A DNA stretch of 58,585 nucleotides from positions 1-58,585 of the forward strand of contig JANDJZ010000236.1 of NCBI GenBank assembly GCA_027943245.1. Reading direction: 5' to 3'. The notes beneath the pieces were generated by a model, which did not search any database, was not told the origin of the DNA, and was given only the letters and a program-made list of their open reading frames with translations. Origin of the DNA: Acanthamoeba sp. SK_2022b (taxonomy: Eukaryota > Discosea > Longamoebia > Acanthamoebidae). Positions 11,101-22,249 of this stretch are shown piece after piece. Each line of letters begins with the position of its first letter. The stretch's first letter is position 1. Made by a program: the position numbers and the translations under genes.

Positions 11101-13485
11101 GATGTCGGGCGAGCGCGACCGCGAGCTCGACCGCAAGGTCCTCGGGGCTCTCGACCATTACAACTCCGGCACTGTCGACGCCGACGAACGCGCCGCGGTC
11201 CGGGGCGCCGCGGCCGCGGCCACGACCACGACCACCGACAGGTCGTCTTCGGGCCCGTTCGCGTCCTCGGGCAAGGGCTCGCGCATCAAGGCGGCGAGCG
11301 AGGGCGGCAAGCGGTTCAATCCCATTCTGAAGGTGTCGTCGGAGAAGCGCAGCGAAGGCTCCAGGTTCGACTCCCCCTCACCGCCGCCTCCACCGCCGCC
11401 ACCCGCCATCCACCACCACCACCCGCGCCCATTCCATCCGCCGCCCTCGCGCTTCGCTCTCCCCTCGCCTTCGGGCTCCCTCATCCTCCACGCCTCCAAA
11501 TTCAATTCCCCTGGCGCGGCGCAGACTTCGTCTTCGCTCCCGCGTTCAAATGTCATCCCCATTCCTTCTTCTCTTTCTTCTTCATCATCATCATCCTCTT
11601 CTTCAACTTCTCCGTCTTCTCGTTCTCCCAAATTCTCCTCCCCGTCTTTCTCCTCCATTTCGCCCTCCTCCTCTCCCCGCTTCGTTCCGTCTTTCCTCCC
11701 CTCCACCTCTCCCACTTCCCGTCCGCTTCCCCCTGTGAAGCTTTCTTCCGGCTCTTCCGGTGTTTCTTCTTCTTCTCGTTCTTCATCATCATCTTCATCA
11801 CCTATCATCAACAACAACCCCACAACCACCACCATCACCGCCACCTCTCCCTCCCTTTCCTCCATCCTCTCACCGCGCCATCACTTACCTTCTCCCTCCC
11901 CCTCTTCTCCCTCCCCCTCCTCTCCCTCTCTCGCGCCCTCTCTGGCCTCCTCCGCGTCCGGCTCTCGCCCTCTGCCTCCCGCTCCTCCGTTCCGTCGCTC
12001 CGCCTCTCACCGTCCGTCTACCTCCTCGTCCTCCCTCTCTCCCCCGTCGCCCTCGCCCGCCCCCGAACCTCTCCGTATGCTTCCTCCCCCTCCCCGCCCT
12101 CCCCGTGCGTCGTCGTCGTCGTCGTCTTCGCCATCTCCCCAACCATCGACGTCGCCGTCGTTCTCGTCATCGATCTCTGCGCGCACTCGCCCCAACTTCC
12201 CCGTGACCTCGCTGGGCTCGTCGGTCTCGCACGCGTCGGCTCTGCCTCCCGCCTCGCATCCGGCCATGACCAAATCTTCGTCGACGACCAACGTCAACAG
12301 ACTCCGCTCTCTCACCCGCTCGACCAAGAAGGACGACTCGCACGACGTCGTCTGCGTGGCCGATATCGGCAGCAGCGGCGGCGTAGGTGGAAACGTGAAG
12401 GGGAACGGCGAGGCCGAGACCTGGACGACGAAGAAGGAGAAAAAGGAGAAGAAGCAACGGAAGGAGCAAATGAAGCGCAATGTGTCGCTACAGGGGCTCA
12501 CGGCCGAGGAGGCCAAGCGGATACACTGCATGATGGACAAGGAGTGGAAGGACGAGAAGAACCGGGAGAAGCGCAACCGGATCAAGGAGAAGAAGCTGTT
12601 CAAGGACGAGCGCAAGGCCCTGAAGGAGAAGGAGAAGGGCGAGAAGAAGAAGAAGCTCAAGAAGCAACAGAAGGCAACGCTGGGCGGCAGCGGCGGCTCC
12701 GAAGACCGTCGCGACGTGGACGACGACTTCCTGATCGTCACCGACGGTGGCTTCACTCGGTACGCGCTTTGCGTGTGTGCGTGCGTGTGCGTGCGATGCT
12801 GATGTGACCACGTGGTCCAGACGACGCTCGCACTCGGATGGCGCCAAGGAATTCGACCTGCCGGGGCTGAAGGCGGAATTGTTGGCCATCGAGCGGGCCG
12901 CCGCCGCGGCCGGCCAGAACAGCCGACCCACGGCCAAGAAGCCCTTCTCGCGCAAGGCCCTCGACCAGTCCTCCGTCATCCACTCCGGCTATCTCCTCAA
13001 GAAGAACGACACGGGCAAGGCCAAGGGTGCCTCCCCCCTCCCTTTATCGCTTTCGTTCTTTCTTCGTTCTTGTTTGTGCTCAACCCCATGTTGCGTTGGC
13101 TGTGCGCAGGCGACCCGTGGGAGCGCCTCTTCTGTGTGCTCAACAAGCGGTGGCTGGCGTTCTTTGCCCGCCAAGACGACTCGGAACCCGTGTGGCGCGT
13201 CAAACTGAAGCACGTCAAGCTGGCCACGTTCTATCGCAACATCAGCTCACTCATGCTGTTTGATCGGTACTGCTTTTTGCGCGCAAGTCTCGCCCTCTTG
13301 CCCCCACAGCTTCTTTTGTGGTCGCTCACGCCCGTCTTTGCTTTGTGCGCAGAGAGAACGCTTTCGCGCTCGCGTTGGACGGCAGCAGCGGTTCGGTCGT
13401 TCACGCCGCGACGTCCTCGGTCGAGGAAGGGCGGACGTGGTCCGGCGCCTTCCAAAAGGCCCTCGTCCGCACCAAGCTCGGCTAA
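8125..13485 (+). CDS. DENN-domain Rab exchange factor with C-terminal PH domain
   Basis: Start ATG at 8125; stop TAA at 13483-13485; about ten exons. uDENN: DCFCFPDLGS-type region SLCDFCFPDLGSF, FSFVLTDTKGGK, RWGYCYRRLSP, IPCFGFFSQL. cDENN: DINVLPLTRFLSPSNILAVF, SLLVERRIIFVADNLSALSS, YPFSWQHIFIPVLPQSLLSF. dDENN: LGNAFVGFFIDLLGNYKDFI and the exon from about 10303 with LLELIVQSQLFFMFIEDR. A very long Ser/Pro-rich, presumably disordered region (about 10570-12300) and a Lys/Glu-rich segment follow, then a PH domain (SVIHSGYLLKK, WERLFCVLNKRWLAFFA, WSGAFQKALV). DENN proteins activate Rab GTPases on membranes, and the PH domain would help membrane targeting. The target Rab is unknown. Confidence 0.88.
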
Positions 13486-13785
13486 TCCCGATTGGCCCTG
13501 CCTCTCTAACCCTTTCCTGTGACATACACGCCACTATGTACATAACATACAACTGTGTTATTTCAGTAAATATTCATGTAATACCGCGCCTTACCTACCA
13601 CGGCCATAATGCCCGGCACGTGTGGTGATCGTACGGCGGGGAAACCAACCAATGAAAAGCTTTCCTCGCCAAACAGACGCTCGCGTCTCTTTGGACAGGT
13701 CTGATGTCGGAACCAAGTTGAAGGTTCGGGAAATCTCTTACAGCGCCTGTGATGGCCGATGTCGGCCCATCCTAGCCCATCGGTT
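13486..13785. other. Convergent intergenic region
   Basis: About 300 bp between the stop codons of the DENN gene (plus) and the glutathione transferase gene (minus). No coding motif or RNA gene is seen. Confidence 0.6.
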
Positions 13786-14646
13786 TCAAGCGGTCAACTG
13801 CGCGTCGGGCTGGGCGTCCGGGTGGGCGGCCTGGAAGGCCGGGAGCTGGAGGAGGGCCTCCTCGATACGCAGGACGGTGGGCAGGGCGGAGAGGTCGACG
13901 TTGAAGCGGCGCGCGTTGTAGAGCTGCGGCACGAGGGCCAGGTCGGCCAGGGTGACCTCGTCGCCGTAGGAGTACTTGCCCGCCGTCTCGGCCACGGTCT
14001 TCTCGAAAGCTGGGCGTAACTGGCGTCAGTCCAACCCAACATTGATCAATGCTGCGCAAGGCAACGCGACCGGTCAAAACCGGCAGCTCCCACGCACGCT
14101 CGTAAAGAGGGCTTGACACGTCAGGTACCTTGGAGGCCACGAGAGATCCACTTGCGAGCCCACTCGGCCTTGCGCGCAGCGTCAGCGCCGCCGGCCTCGG
14201 CTAGCACCGGCAGGTTCTGGAGGGGCTGGGTGTCTGCGCAGATGATCTGCACCAGCTGGCGCACCTTGGCCCGTGCCGCTGGCGACTTGGGCAGCAGAGC
14301 AGGCTCAGGCCTCGTTTCCTACCCCCAGAAGAAAATTTAACCATAAATCATAAAAATAATACAAACCATGGTACAAAATCAAGTTGTTGGGTGACGACAC
14401 CTCCAGGTACTCGAGAATGGCGACAGACTGAGAGATGGAGACGCCCTCATCGGGAAGCAGGAGGGTAGGCACGGCTGTCATGGGGTTGATGCGAGCGTAC
14501 TCCTCCTTGTACTGCTCGCCACCATCCTTGATGAGATTTACCGCTCGATACTCGCAGTCGATGCCCTTGAAGGCCAGCGAGATGCGCACGCGATACGAGC
14601 ACGAGCTACGCCAGTACGAGTACAACACCACCTTGCCGCTGCTCAT
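13786..14646 (-). CDS. GSTZ1: Zeta-class glutathione S-transferase / maleylacetoacetate isomerase
   Basis: Three exons; start ATG at 14646, stop at 13786. The N-terminal thioredoxin-like domain has KVVLYSYWRSSCSYRVRISL, with the SSCxxR active-site motif of the zeta class, followed by PTLLLPDEGVSISQSVAILEYL (cis-Pro and glutathione-binding Ser). The helical domain has RQLVQIICADTQPLQNLPVL and YGDEVTLADLALVPQLYNARRF, the latter being a zeta-class hallmark. The enzyme isomerises maleylacetoacetate to fumarylacetoacetate in tyrosine breakdown, in cytosol or mitochondria. Length (about 215 residues) is normal for the family and no key residue appears lost. Confidence 0.92.
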
Positions 14647-15266
14647 CCTTGATCGATTTCTTGAAAGAAATTCGAGAAATGGGCCTTTTTCTTCGGCTTC
14701 GCCGGCATTCCAGTCGGTCAGCGTCTCTAGTGGCGGACATTAACGAGGGGTCTTCTCTTCGCTCACTGCCACTTTATCGCCTTGCCAAGGACGTCCACAC
14801 GTCGGGCCACACCCTCCGACAGACAGCCTGCAGCAGAGATCCAGCCCACCGGCTGGCGGTAACGAACGGAGGAAGCACCAGCGGGGAAGCCCAACCGCGA
14901 AAAAGGAGAAATTGGCCAAGAGTAGGGAGAACATGATGACACGAGGCACGCGTCTCGGAAAGTCCGGCATTGTGTTGCCCTGCGTTTCGTCACGTAGGCC
15001 CAGAGCCATGCAACCGCAGTGAGATTGCTGCGGCGGGAACGAGAATGGAATTACCCCCAGTCTTGTCTGCTGACCAGTGTGGCTCCGAACGGGTCTCTTT
15101 AGTTATTCACCCGAGAACACCTACACCAACCTGTGCGGATAACGGGCGAGTCCAACTGAACCGTCGCGAATCCACACAAGGCGTGAGGACCACGGCCTTG
15201 GCACCAAAGAGCGAAAGCGACATCGATTGGTAATAGCTCAAGCGACACAGCCCAGCGCCTGGCAGA
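14647..15266. other. Divergent intergenic region, no gene recognised
   Basis: About 620 bp between the start of the glutathione transferase gene (minus) and the RFX gene (plus). Open frames on both strands are short and show no family motif. Presumed promoter region for both genes. Confidence 0.6.
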
Positions 15267-18200
15267 ATGAATCAAGAGTTCTTCCTTATGGGCAAGGAGG
15301 AAGCCGTGTCGGCCATCGAGCACTGGTGCGTCCCCCTGCCCCACCCATCACCCATCAACACATCGGGCAGCGGTTCAACCTGAGCGTAAACCAGTAACGA
15401 TGTACCTGCTCAATCTCTTCCTCATCACCTGCTGCTGAGAAGTCTCAGCCGCCGATCTTCTTTTTCTCATCTTTGTGGGCATCGTTTTATTTACTTGTGC
15501 CTGGCCCTACGCTTTTTTCCTTTTATATCACACATTACAACCATCTGTTACATCGGTCTGTCGTTGGCCTTCTCACTCGTTTGAGAGCTCTTGGCCAGCT
15601 AATCACACGCACACTCATGGGCGTCTGCTAAGAAGATGCACCAAATCGATTGCACCAACACCTTCTACTCACTATCTTCGGCATCAATGCAGGTTGTCGC
15701 AGGCCTTCGAGCTGCGATCGGGATCGATACTACCCCGACGCGAGGTCTACGATGCCTACCTGAGCTGGTGCTGCGACCACAATGTGGAGGCCACCGCCCA
15801 GTCGGCCTTTGGTAAGATTCTGCATCGGTACGCTGTCATGCTTATCTCTGCGTATGCGTGCATAGATACGGGGAGGGAGAGAGAGGCCCAGAGCATTGTT
15901 GTGCTTGCGGCTCTCCGCATCTGTGACCATCCTTGACTACCTCCCCCCCCGCACCTGCGATCTAGAGCTCAAATATCAGCTCGGCCTGGAGTGCAAGAGG
16001 TCGCTCAACCTCACCCTTGATCGGGCTCTGATCTTTCTCAACTCGAGAGGATGGCACACCAGCTTTTGAATACGAAATCTATCCTATCTATCTTTGGCAT
16101 ATTCTCTAAAGAAGATTTGTGCTTGGGGGGGCATAGTTTGCTTACCTTTTTCCCCGTCTCGCGTGGTAATGCCTCTAAAGGGTGTTCCCAACACTCCAGT
16201 CCCGGCGGATGGGCGGAAAGGGCAGACACGTCATGTGCTACCAGGACTTTGCTCACAAGACCAGGGTAGCATCCTCCTCAGTAGCGCCAACACCATCTAC
16301 CACGACTGCCGCTTCTTCGTCAATCTCCAGCGGCCCTCCTTCTTTGGCGTCAACGCTGATGCGGCCTCCCGCGACATCTGTCGGCGCATTGCGACCCAAC
16401 CGGGCGTCGTCGCCGGCCTCACTTGGCGCCCGGTCCGCTACCACGCAGCCACAACCGCTGCACCTCACACCATCGCCCCCGCAACACTCTCCATCACTCG
16501 TTGAGACACTCTCACGATCGGCCCCGACGCCACTGCCGCAGAGGCACTGCCGGTCCTCCGCCACCGTGTCTACATCGCTCAACTCGGGTGAGCCCGGCCA
16601 CTCGCTTCCTGCCTCGCCCAGCCAAGGTTCGTGTATCCTCGCGGTTAAGCAATATCGTTATCGTTTTCCTGTTGGGCCAATCGAACGTTCTGTTAAAGTT
16701 TATCACATGTGCATCGACTTTTGGTTCGTATGTCGCCGCTTTTTTGCTCGGTGACCGAGGTGATGCTTCCGCAACCAGTTGATTAAAACATCGCTGATTG
16801 GCGCATGCCATTTCTAATTAAAGAATCTGATCCTCTGGTATTCGCCGATTTTTCGACGAATTCGATCTAAATATCGGTTGTTAAGATTTTTAACACTGCG
16901 CCAACTGGCGGAGAAAGTTGCGCGCAGGCACATACGCAACCCTTGTTGACTATCTACAGCGGAAGCTTTCCTGTGTCATGTGCCGCCGACGAGTCGCTCA
17001 CCCTTTTCCTCCCTTTTGCAGCTCTTGCCGACTGTGACGACGATAAGGCCTCCTGGAAGTGGCAGCAGGCCACCGTTGTTGGGTCGCGCAAGCGGGGCCG
17101 CAACGAGGGCAGCCAACAAAAGGCCGAATTGGCACGGCGCATCACCCAACGAAGCGGGACTACGGTAGCGATGAAGGAAGAAGACGAGGGGGATGACGAC
17201 GACAGTGCCGCCAACGCTGTAAAAGCCTCCGAGGTTGACGGGGAAAAGGATAAGGGAGAGAACGTCATTGATGATGACCACAGCGTAGACGAAGTGCACC
17301 TCGAGCGGCTCCACATGACCGGCGGCGCAGGCGGCAAGAGCGAGGAGGACCCGGACCGAGCGCAGTTGCAGACGTGGCTGGAGAGGGATTTCGAGGACGA
17401 CATTCGGCTGCTCAAACAGAACGAACTGGTTGGCCATCAGCTCTACCATCATCAGCAGCAGGCCACCCAGGCCCATCACTCGGTCTCTCTGGCCGGCATG
17501 GGCCACCATCTGCTGCAGGACACGTTCGGCTTTGCGGCTGGCGGCGATCTCTTCGGCTCGCAGCCGATGGCACGGCGCCTGAGCGCATCGCCGCCGCGGT
17601 TCCCAGCCGCTCCCTCCCGGAGCGAGCGTATGCCTCCCGAAGCCACGACGTGGTACCGGTCAACATACTCCTTCCCCACGCTCTCGTTCACGCATCCGCT
17701 GCAGCACCCGTGGGTCGTGTGCCCCTTCTTTGCCTCGGTGGCCTTCATGCGCCAGGGCTTGCGGGGCGACCACCTCGTACGCCCGCTCTCCGACCACTTC
17801 ATCCGGCTCACAGGTAGGCGCGCGTCACACCACATCGCGTCGCTTCGCTTTGTCGCCTCCCTGCCGATGGCTTTCCGCTGTGTCTCACTCAGCGATTGTC
17901 TTTATTGCTGGGGACGCAGAGCACTTTTTGGAGGGAGATCTGGGCGAGGCCGTCAACGTGTTGGCCTGCGCCAGAGATGAAATCAGCCGCGTGTTCGATG
18001 CCACGAGCGTCGAGGTGGCCTGGTCTCTTCTGTGCCTGACCTGGTGGACTCGCCTGCTGCTACGCGGGGATGACAGGTGCGTGCGCCCAACGCCTCCCCT
18101 CCATAGAGAGGCACACGCCAGCCATCTCTTCAAAACGAGTAGCCCTGACAACGTGACGCCCTTGCAGCCAGAGCCGGTGTGCCTATTATCTGGCGCTGGC

Positions 18201-19088
18201 CCGGCAGATGTGCGTTCAGCTGCATCTGCCCTCGGGTCACGACGTCGCGGTATCCGCGCACTTGTCGCCACTTCTGTCCCGTCCTCCGTCAGACACGCCC
18301 TCCATTCTGGTCGCCTCGTCTTCCTCCTCCTCCACTTCCTTGACCCTCTCGCCGCCATCCTCATCTCCCTCTCTCGCCATCTCGCCGTTCCCTTCGTCGT
18401 CATCGTCGTCGTTGCCGCCCCCGCCACATTTTGGCGGCGCCTCGCGATCGCTCACGCCCTCCCCGCCGCCCCTGTCGTCCACGCCGCGGCTCCCGCCTTC
18501 GGCGAGCTCCCAGTTGCCGTCCGACCTCCTAGGCCAGGTCAGTCGTGAGCTCCACGCCTGCAAGACAATGATGGAGAACGTCGACCCCACCCTTCCCTAC
18601 GTGCGTCGAGCCCCTCCACTTGACCGCCCAGATGGCGTGCTTGCAGTGTGTAGTGTGGGCTGACCTACGAACCTCCGCCTCGTCGCAGTGCAAGATCGAG
18701 AACGACCTGTTGCAGTGTCTCATAATCGCCTTCGATCTGGTCCTCCTGCACGCGCGCGGGCCGTCGGCGAGCGTGGCCAGCGCCGCGGTCTCGCTGGTCA
18801 ATCATCTCGTCTATCTCCCGCCGTCTCTCCTCGCCGTCTACATTTTTGAACTCAGCCTCAAAGAACGGATACTGGAGGTGCCTCTACACGCACGCTTCGT
18901 CGCCGCGTGCATGTGATGTGAAGTAACCATGTTCGGGCGTGTTTGGGCAGATGGTGCTGGGGCTGCTGGCGCAGTATGCGGTGGGAAGTCAAACCGAGGC
19001 GCTCTACCACAGCCTGGGCGCCATGCACTCCCTGCTCCCTGTCGCCCGGGCCATGGAGCTCATGCGCCTCTCCGTTCGAGCATACTAA
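15267..19088 (+). CDS. RFX-type transcription factor with a fungal-regulator-like (MHR) C-terminal half
   Basis: Eight exons, all joining in frame: 15267-15325, 15693-15827, 16181-16626, 17022-17813, 17920-18076, 18168-18600, 18689-18877, 18951-19088. The first three build an RFX winged-helix DNA-binding domain: AIEHWLSQAFELRSGSILPR, EVYDAYLSWC, AQSAFGKILHRVFPTLQSRR, MGGKGRHVMCYQDF; compare the RFX pattern PRxxLYxxYxxFC, SFGKxIRxxFP, TRRLGxRGxSxYHY. A Ser/Thr/Pro-rich linker and an acidic region (EEDEGDDDDS) follow. Exons 5-6 give VAWSLLCLTWWTRLLLRGDD and CAYYLALARQMCVQLHLPSG, which resemble the middle homology region of fungal zinc-cluster regulators. No Zn2Cys6 motif is seen. Inferred nuclear transcription regulator; target genes unknown. 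Confidence 0.78.
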
Positions 19089-19501
19089 TGATCATTTCCC
19101 CCACTTCTGTGGTCATTCCATGCATATTTGTCATTTGCTTTTTTGTTTTGTTACGGAGCTACAGACAGCCAACACTGCAGAAGCAACGTTCAACTGTGTG
19201 TTGTGTGTTGTACTGGAAAAGAACGAAGAGCGAACACCCCCCCCCCCTTCGTTCTCCAGTCTGCCGTTTTTTTCTCAATAACTCCTGCACTCGACGTCGC
19301 GGAGTTGCGCCCCTTCTCACTCCCATCACCACTTGTTTTAAGAAGATGAAGGCAGCTGGCAAGATTGTGCGGTTTGGGGGCTCAAAGGTACATGAGGCTC
19401 CCTCTTTCCCTTTAAGTCATTATCTCCCAATAATAATAATAAAAGTGAACTAGTTTTATTTATCTCGTAGCCCAACCCACTGCTCCCTCACGTGCCGCAC
19501 A
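19089..19501. other. Intergenic region, possible 5' exon of the PH gene
   Basis: About 410 bp between the RFX stop and the first sure exon of the PH-domain gene. An ATG near 19347 opens a short frame that ends at a good donor (AAG/GTACAT) before an acceptor at 19470, but the join does not keep the downstream frame, so it is not called as coding. Confidence 0.4.
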
Positions 19502-21949
19502 ATGCACACAACGTTTCAACAGAAGGATACCCGCGACCCATCTTCTACTGGCCTCTCCTCCTCCTCCTCCTCCTCTACAGCCACCTCCACCACCTCCTCG
19601 TCGCCATCCGCCGCTATCCCTCCCCATCTGGCGCGCGGCGGCGTGAGCTTTAACTCGTCGCCCGACTTTGGCAGCCACGCGATGTCGCTCAAGGCGCCGT
19701 CGTCTGCCGCCGGCGGCCCAGCTTCGGGCGTCAAGTTCAGCGGCTCCGCCATCGGAGGCATGGCCTCGCCACGCGGGGCCGCCACGCCCTCGCGTGCTCC
19801 CGCCGCCAAGAGCACTCCCGCGACCGGTAAGGGACAACGCTCACACCCACGCACACGCGCGCGCGTGAGAACTGACCCAGCGCAACGTGTGCATGCACAA
19901 TCGCGCGCTTGGCAGGTGAGACGGAAAGCGAAACAGCGGCGAGTGCGGCGGCAGCGGAGCAGTTGCTGGCGAGGCTGTCGAAGGGCTATCTCAACAAGCT
20001 GTCGGCGGGGGACACGGGCACCCGGCACCCGCGCTGGAAGCGACGCTGGTTCGCCTTCGATTCCAACTTCAAGATGGTCTATTGGCACAGCGAAGAGGTA
20101 TTACGCACTACACACGCACACGCACGCACACACACACGTAGGCGGAGGGAGGTTGATGTTGACAAATGGCGATGATGGTGGCGAGCAGGAAGCCAAAGCC
20201 AACCCGCGGAAGCCCACAGGCGAGGTCGATCTGTCGCTGTGTTCGACCAAGGAGGAGAAGATGCACGACAAGCGCTTCGTGTTCTGCATCGTCACGGCGC
20301 GATACAACATCTACCTCGAGGCGGCCTCGCACGAGGAGATGCTCGGCTGGATGTGTTCCATCGATGAAGTCAAAATGGTACCGCTCTTCTGACCATCAAA
20401 ATGCGCTTGGAATGTGTTCTAACCTGAGCGCACACGCACACGCACACGCACACGCACACGCACACGCACACGCACACGCACACGCACACGCACACGCTCA
20501 CGCACACGCACACGCACACGCGCTCGCACACGCACACGCACACGCAGAAAATGGTGGAGCGAGGAGACTTTGCCAAGAGGCCACGGGTGTCGTCGATGAT
20601 CAGGAAGGAGAAGCGGAGAGGCGAGCTGATGATGCTGGTGGAGGCCAAGAACGAGGACGAGGAGGACAGGTGGGAAAAGCTCTACTTCATCCTCAAGCAA
20701 AACAACTTCCTCTGCTGCTACACCAACAAAGAGGTGCTCCCTTCCTCTGTGCTCCCCGTCATTGTGGTGTGTGCGTGCGTGTGTGCGTGTGTGTGATAGA
20801 GCAGCAGCATAAAATGAGCTGTGGCACTGTGTACGATTCGTCGAGCTGCCTTCTCACGCCTTGAGGCCTTCTTTCTCGTGTAGGAATCTACAATGGCCGG
20901 ACCACCCATCGATCTGCTGATTTGGTAAGCAGTGGGCGTGTGCGTGCGTGAGGTTAATTAATTGTAGCTCTTTTGCACCGGCTGACCGCGTGTGCAGCAC
21001 GATCCAGGAGGTGCCGGGAGAGTCGTGGTGTTTCGAGATCATGGAGGGCAAGCGGGTCTACTGGCTCATGGCCCACTCCGAGCTGGAGATGTGCTCCTGG
21101 ATCTCCAGCCTGCGTACGCCTCCCCTCTTTTGCTGTGTTCGTTCGGAGTGGGCGACACCTAATCGCTCAGGGCAATGAAACGTTTAGGAAACGCGATCAC
21201 GTCGGCGCAGGCGGGGATATTCCACGAGCGGCTGTCGCTGAAGCCACAGTTCCAGGTCGACCACGTCGCCAAGAGCGGGTGGCTCAAGAAGCTCAAGATC
21301 AAGTGGGGCTGGAACCGCCGTTGGTTCGTGCTCCAGGGCGAATACCTGCTCTACTATCGCTCGCCCCAGCACGCCCAGCCCTCTCCCTCGGAGGTCCACT
21401 TACACCCCTCCCTTTCGCTCTTTGCATTTGGTTTTGCCTTTTTTCGCTTTCGTTCTTTCAATTTCTTGGCCCTTGTGCAAGCGCCGCTTCCTGGAGGAGC
21501 TGATTGTGTCGTGATGTGCTGTGCAAGCAGAAGGTGCAGCGGGACGCCATCAGCACCCTGTTCACCAAGGCGCGACAACTCGAGGGCGCCAAGAGCAATT
21601 GCTTCGAACTCCTGACGGCTCTTCGCACCTTCCGGTTCGAAGCCGACAGTGAAGCGGTACGGCAACCTTCTCGTGCCAACACCGCTTTGCCTTATTTCTT
21701 TATTTACAAGAAAATGAAAATTTTCGATCGCCTGTGCCGCTTGACAGGACGCCAGAGCGTGGGTGCAGGCAATCGAGAATTTGAACCAGACTTTAATCAA
21801 GACTCAGCTGCGCAATCCGCTCGAAGGCCGCCGGACCATGCAGCTCAAGCTAATGGTACTCCACAAGCTCCGCTCACGGGCGTGAGAGCTGCACTCCTAA
21901 TCACTCTCCCTTCCGTGTGCAACAGGATGTCCAAAAGGCGTTGGCTTGA
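19502..21949 (+). CDS. Protein with three PH domains
   Basis: Start provisionally at ATG 19502; the true first exon may lie upstream. Stop TGA at 21947-21949. A Ser/Ala-rich N-terminus precedes PH1 ([48 protein letters not shown]; about 19974-20370), PH2 ([41 protein letters not shown]; about 20610-21113) and PH3 ([40 protein letters not shown]; about 21270-21790). Each PH ends with its conserved Trp. PH arrays bind phosphoinositides or proteins at membranes, so a membrane-signalling adaptor is inferred; no enzymatic domain is present. Two introns carry CA-type microsatellites, one running right up to an acceptor. Confidence 0.82.
20428..20545. repeat. CACACG hexanucleotide microsatellite
   Basis: About 117 bp of CACACG/CACGCA repeats in the intron between PH1 and PH2, ending directly at the acceptor CGCAG. 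A shorter CA-rich tract lies in the previous intron (about 20104-20140). Confidence 0.92.
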
Positions 21950-22249
21950 GCGCGTGCAGTTGCAGCTGCATGGTCACCGGCTTTGCCTCTAGAATCTACT
22001 TCTGTTCATTTCTTGTTTCAATACTTGCCCTTCCTGTATCCACACTGCGTTCCTCGTGCCTGAGTTAGCATGCACAACGCGTTCCACTCACGTTCGTAGA
22101 ATTGACCGTTCTCTGAATGCCACTTCCGCACCCAGTTTCTCTGTGGTGCCGACGGAGCCAATGGTCGCCAGTCCTCCTGGCTAGAACGTTTTTAGGGCTT
22201 GAATAGTACCGACCTCGCCCAACAACTTGACAACAGGCCTACATTAGAC
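21950..22249. other. Intergenic region
   Basis: About 300 bp between the three-PH gene and the molybdopterin-LRR gene, both on the plus strand. Nothing recognised apart from the presumed 3' and 5' untranslated regions. Confidence 0.6.

Noticed and set aside
10570..12807. 745-codon open frame overlapping the DENN gene in another frame
   Set aside because: The Ser/Pro-rich low-complexity sequence leaves several frames open. Only the frame that begins at 10331 continues the dDENN domain and joins the PH domain.
15964..16066. Possible exon after AG at 15963 encoding LKYQLGLECKRSLNL
   Set aside because: Skipping it joins the RFX domain exactly (FGKILHR-VFPTLQ); including it would break the conserved motif.
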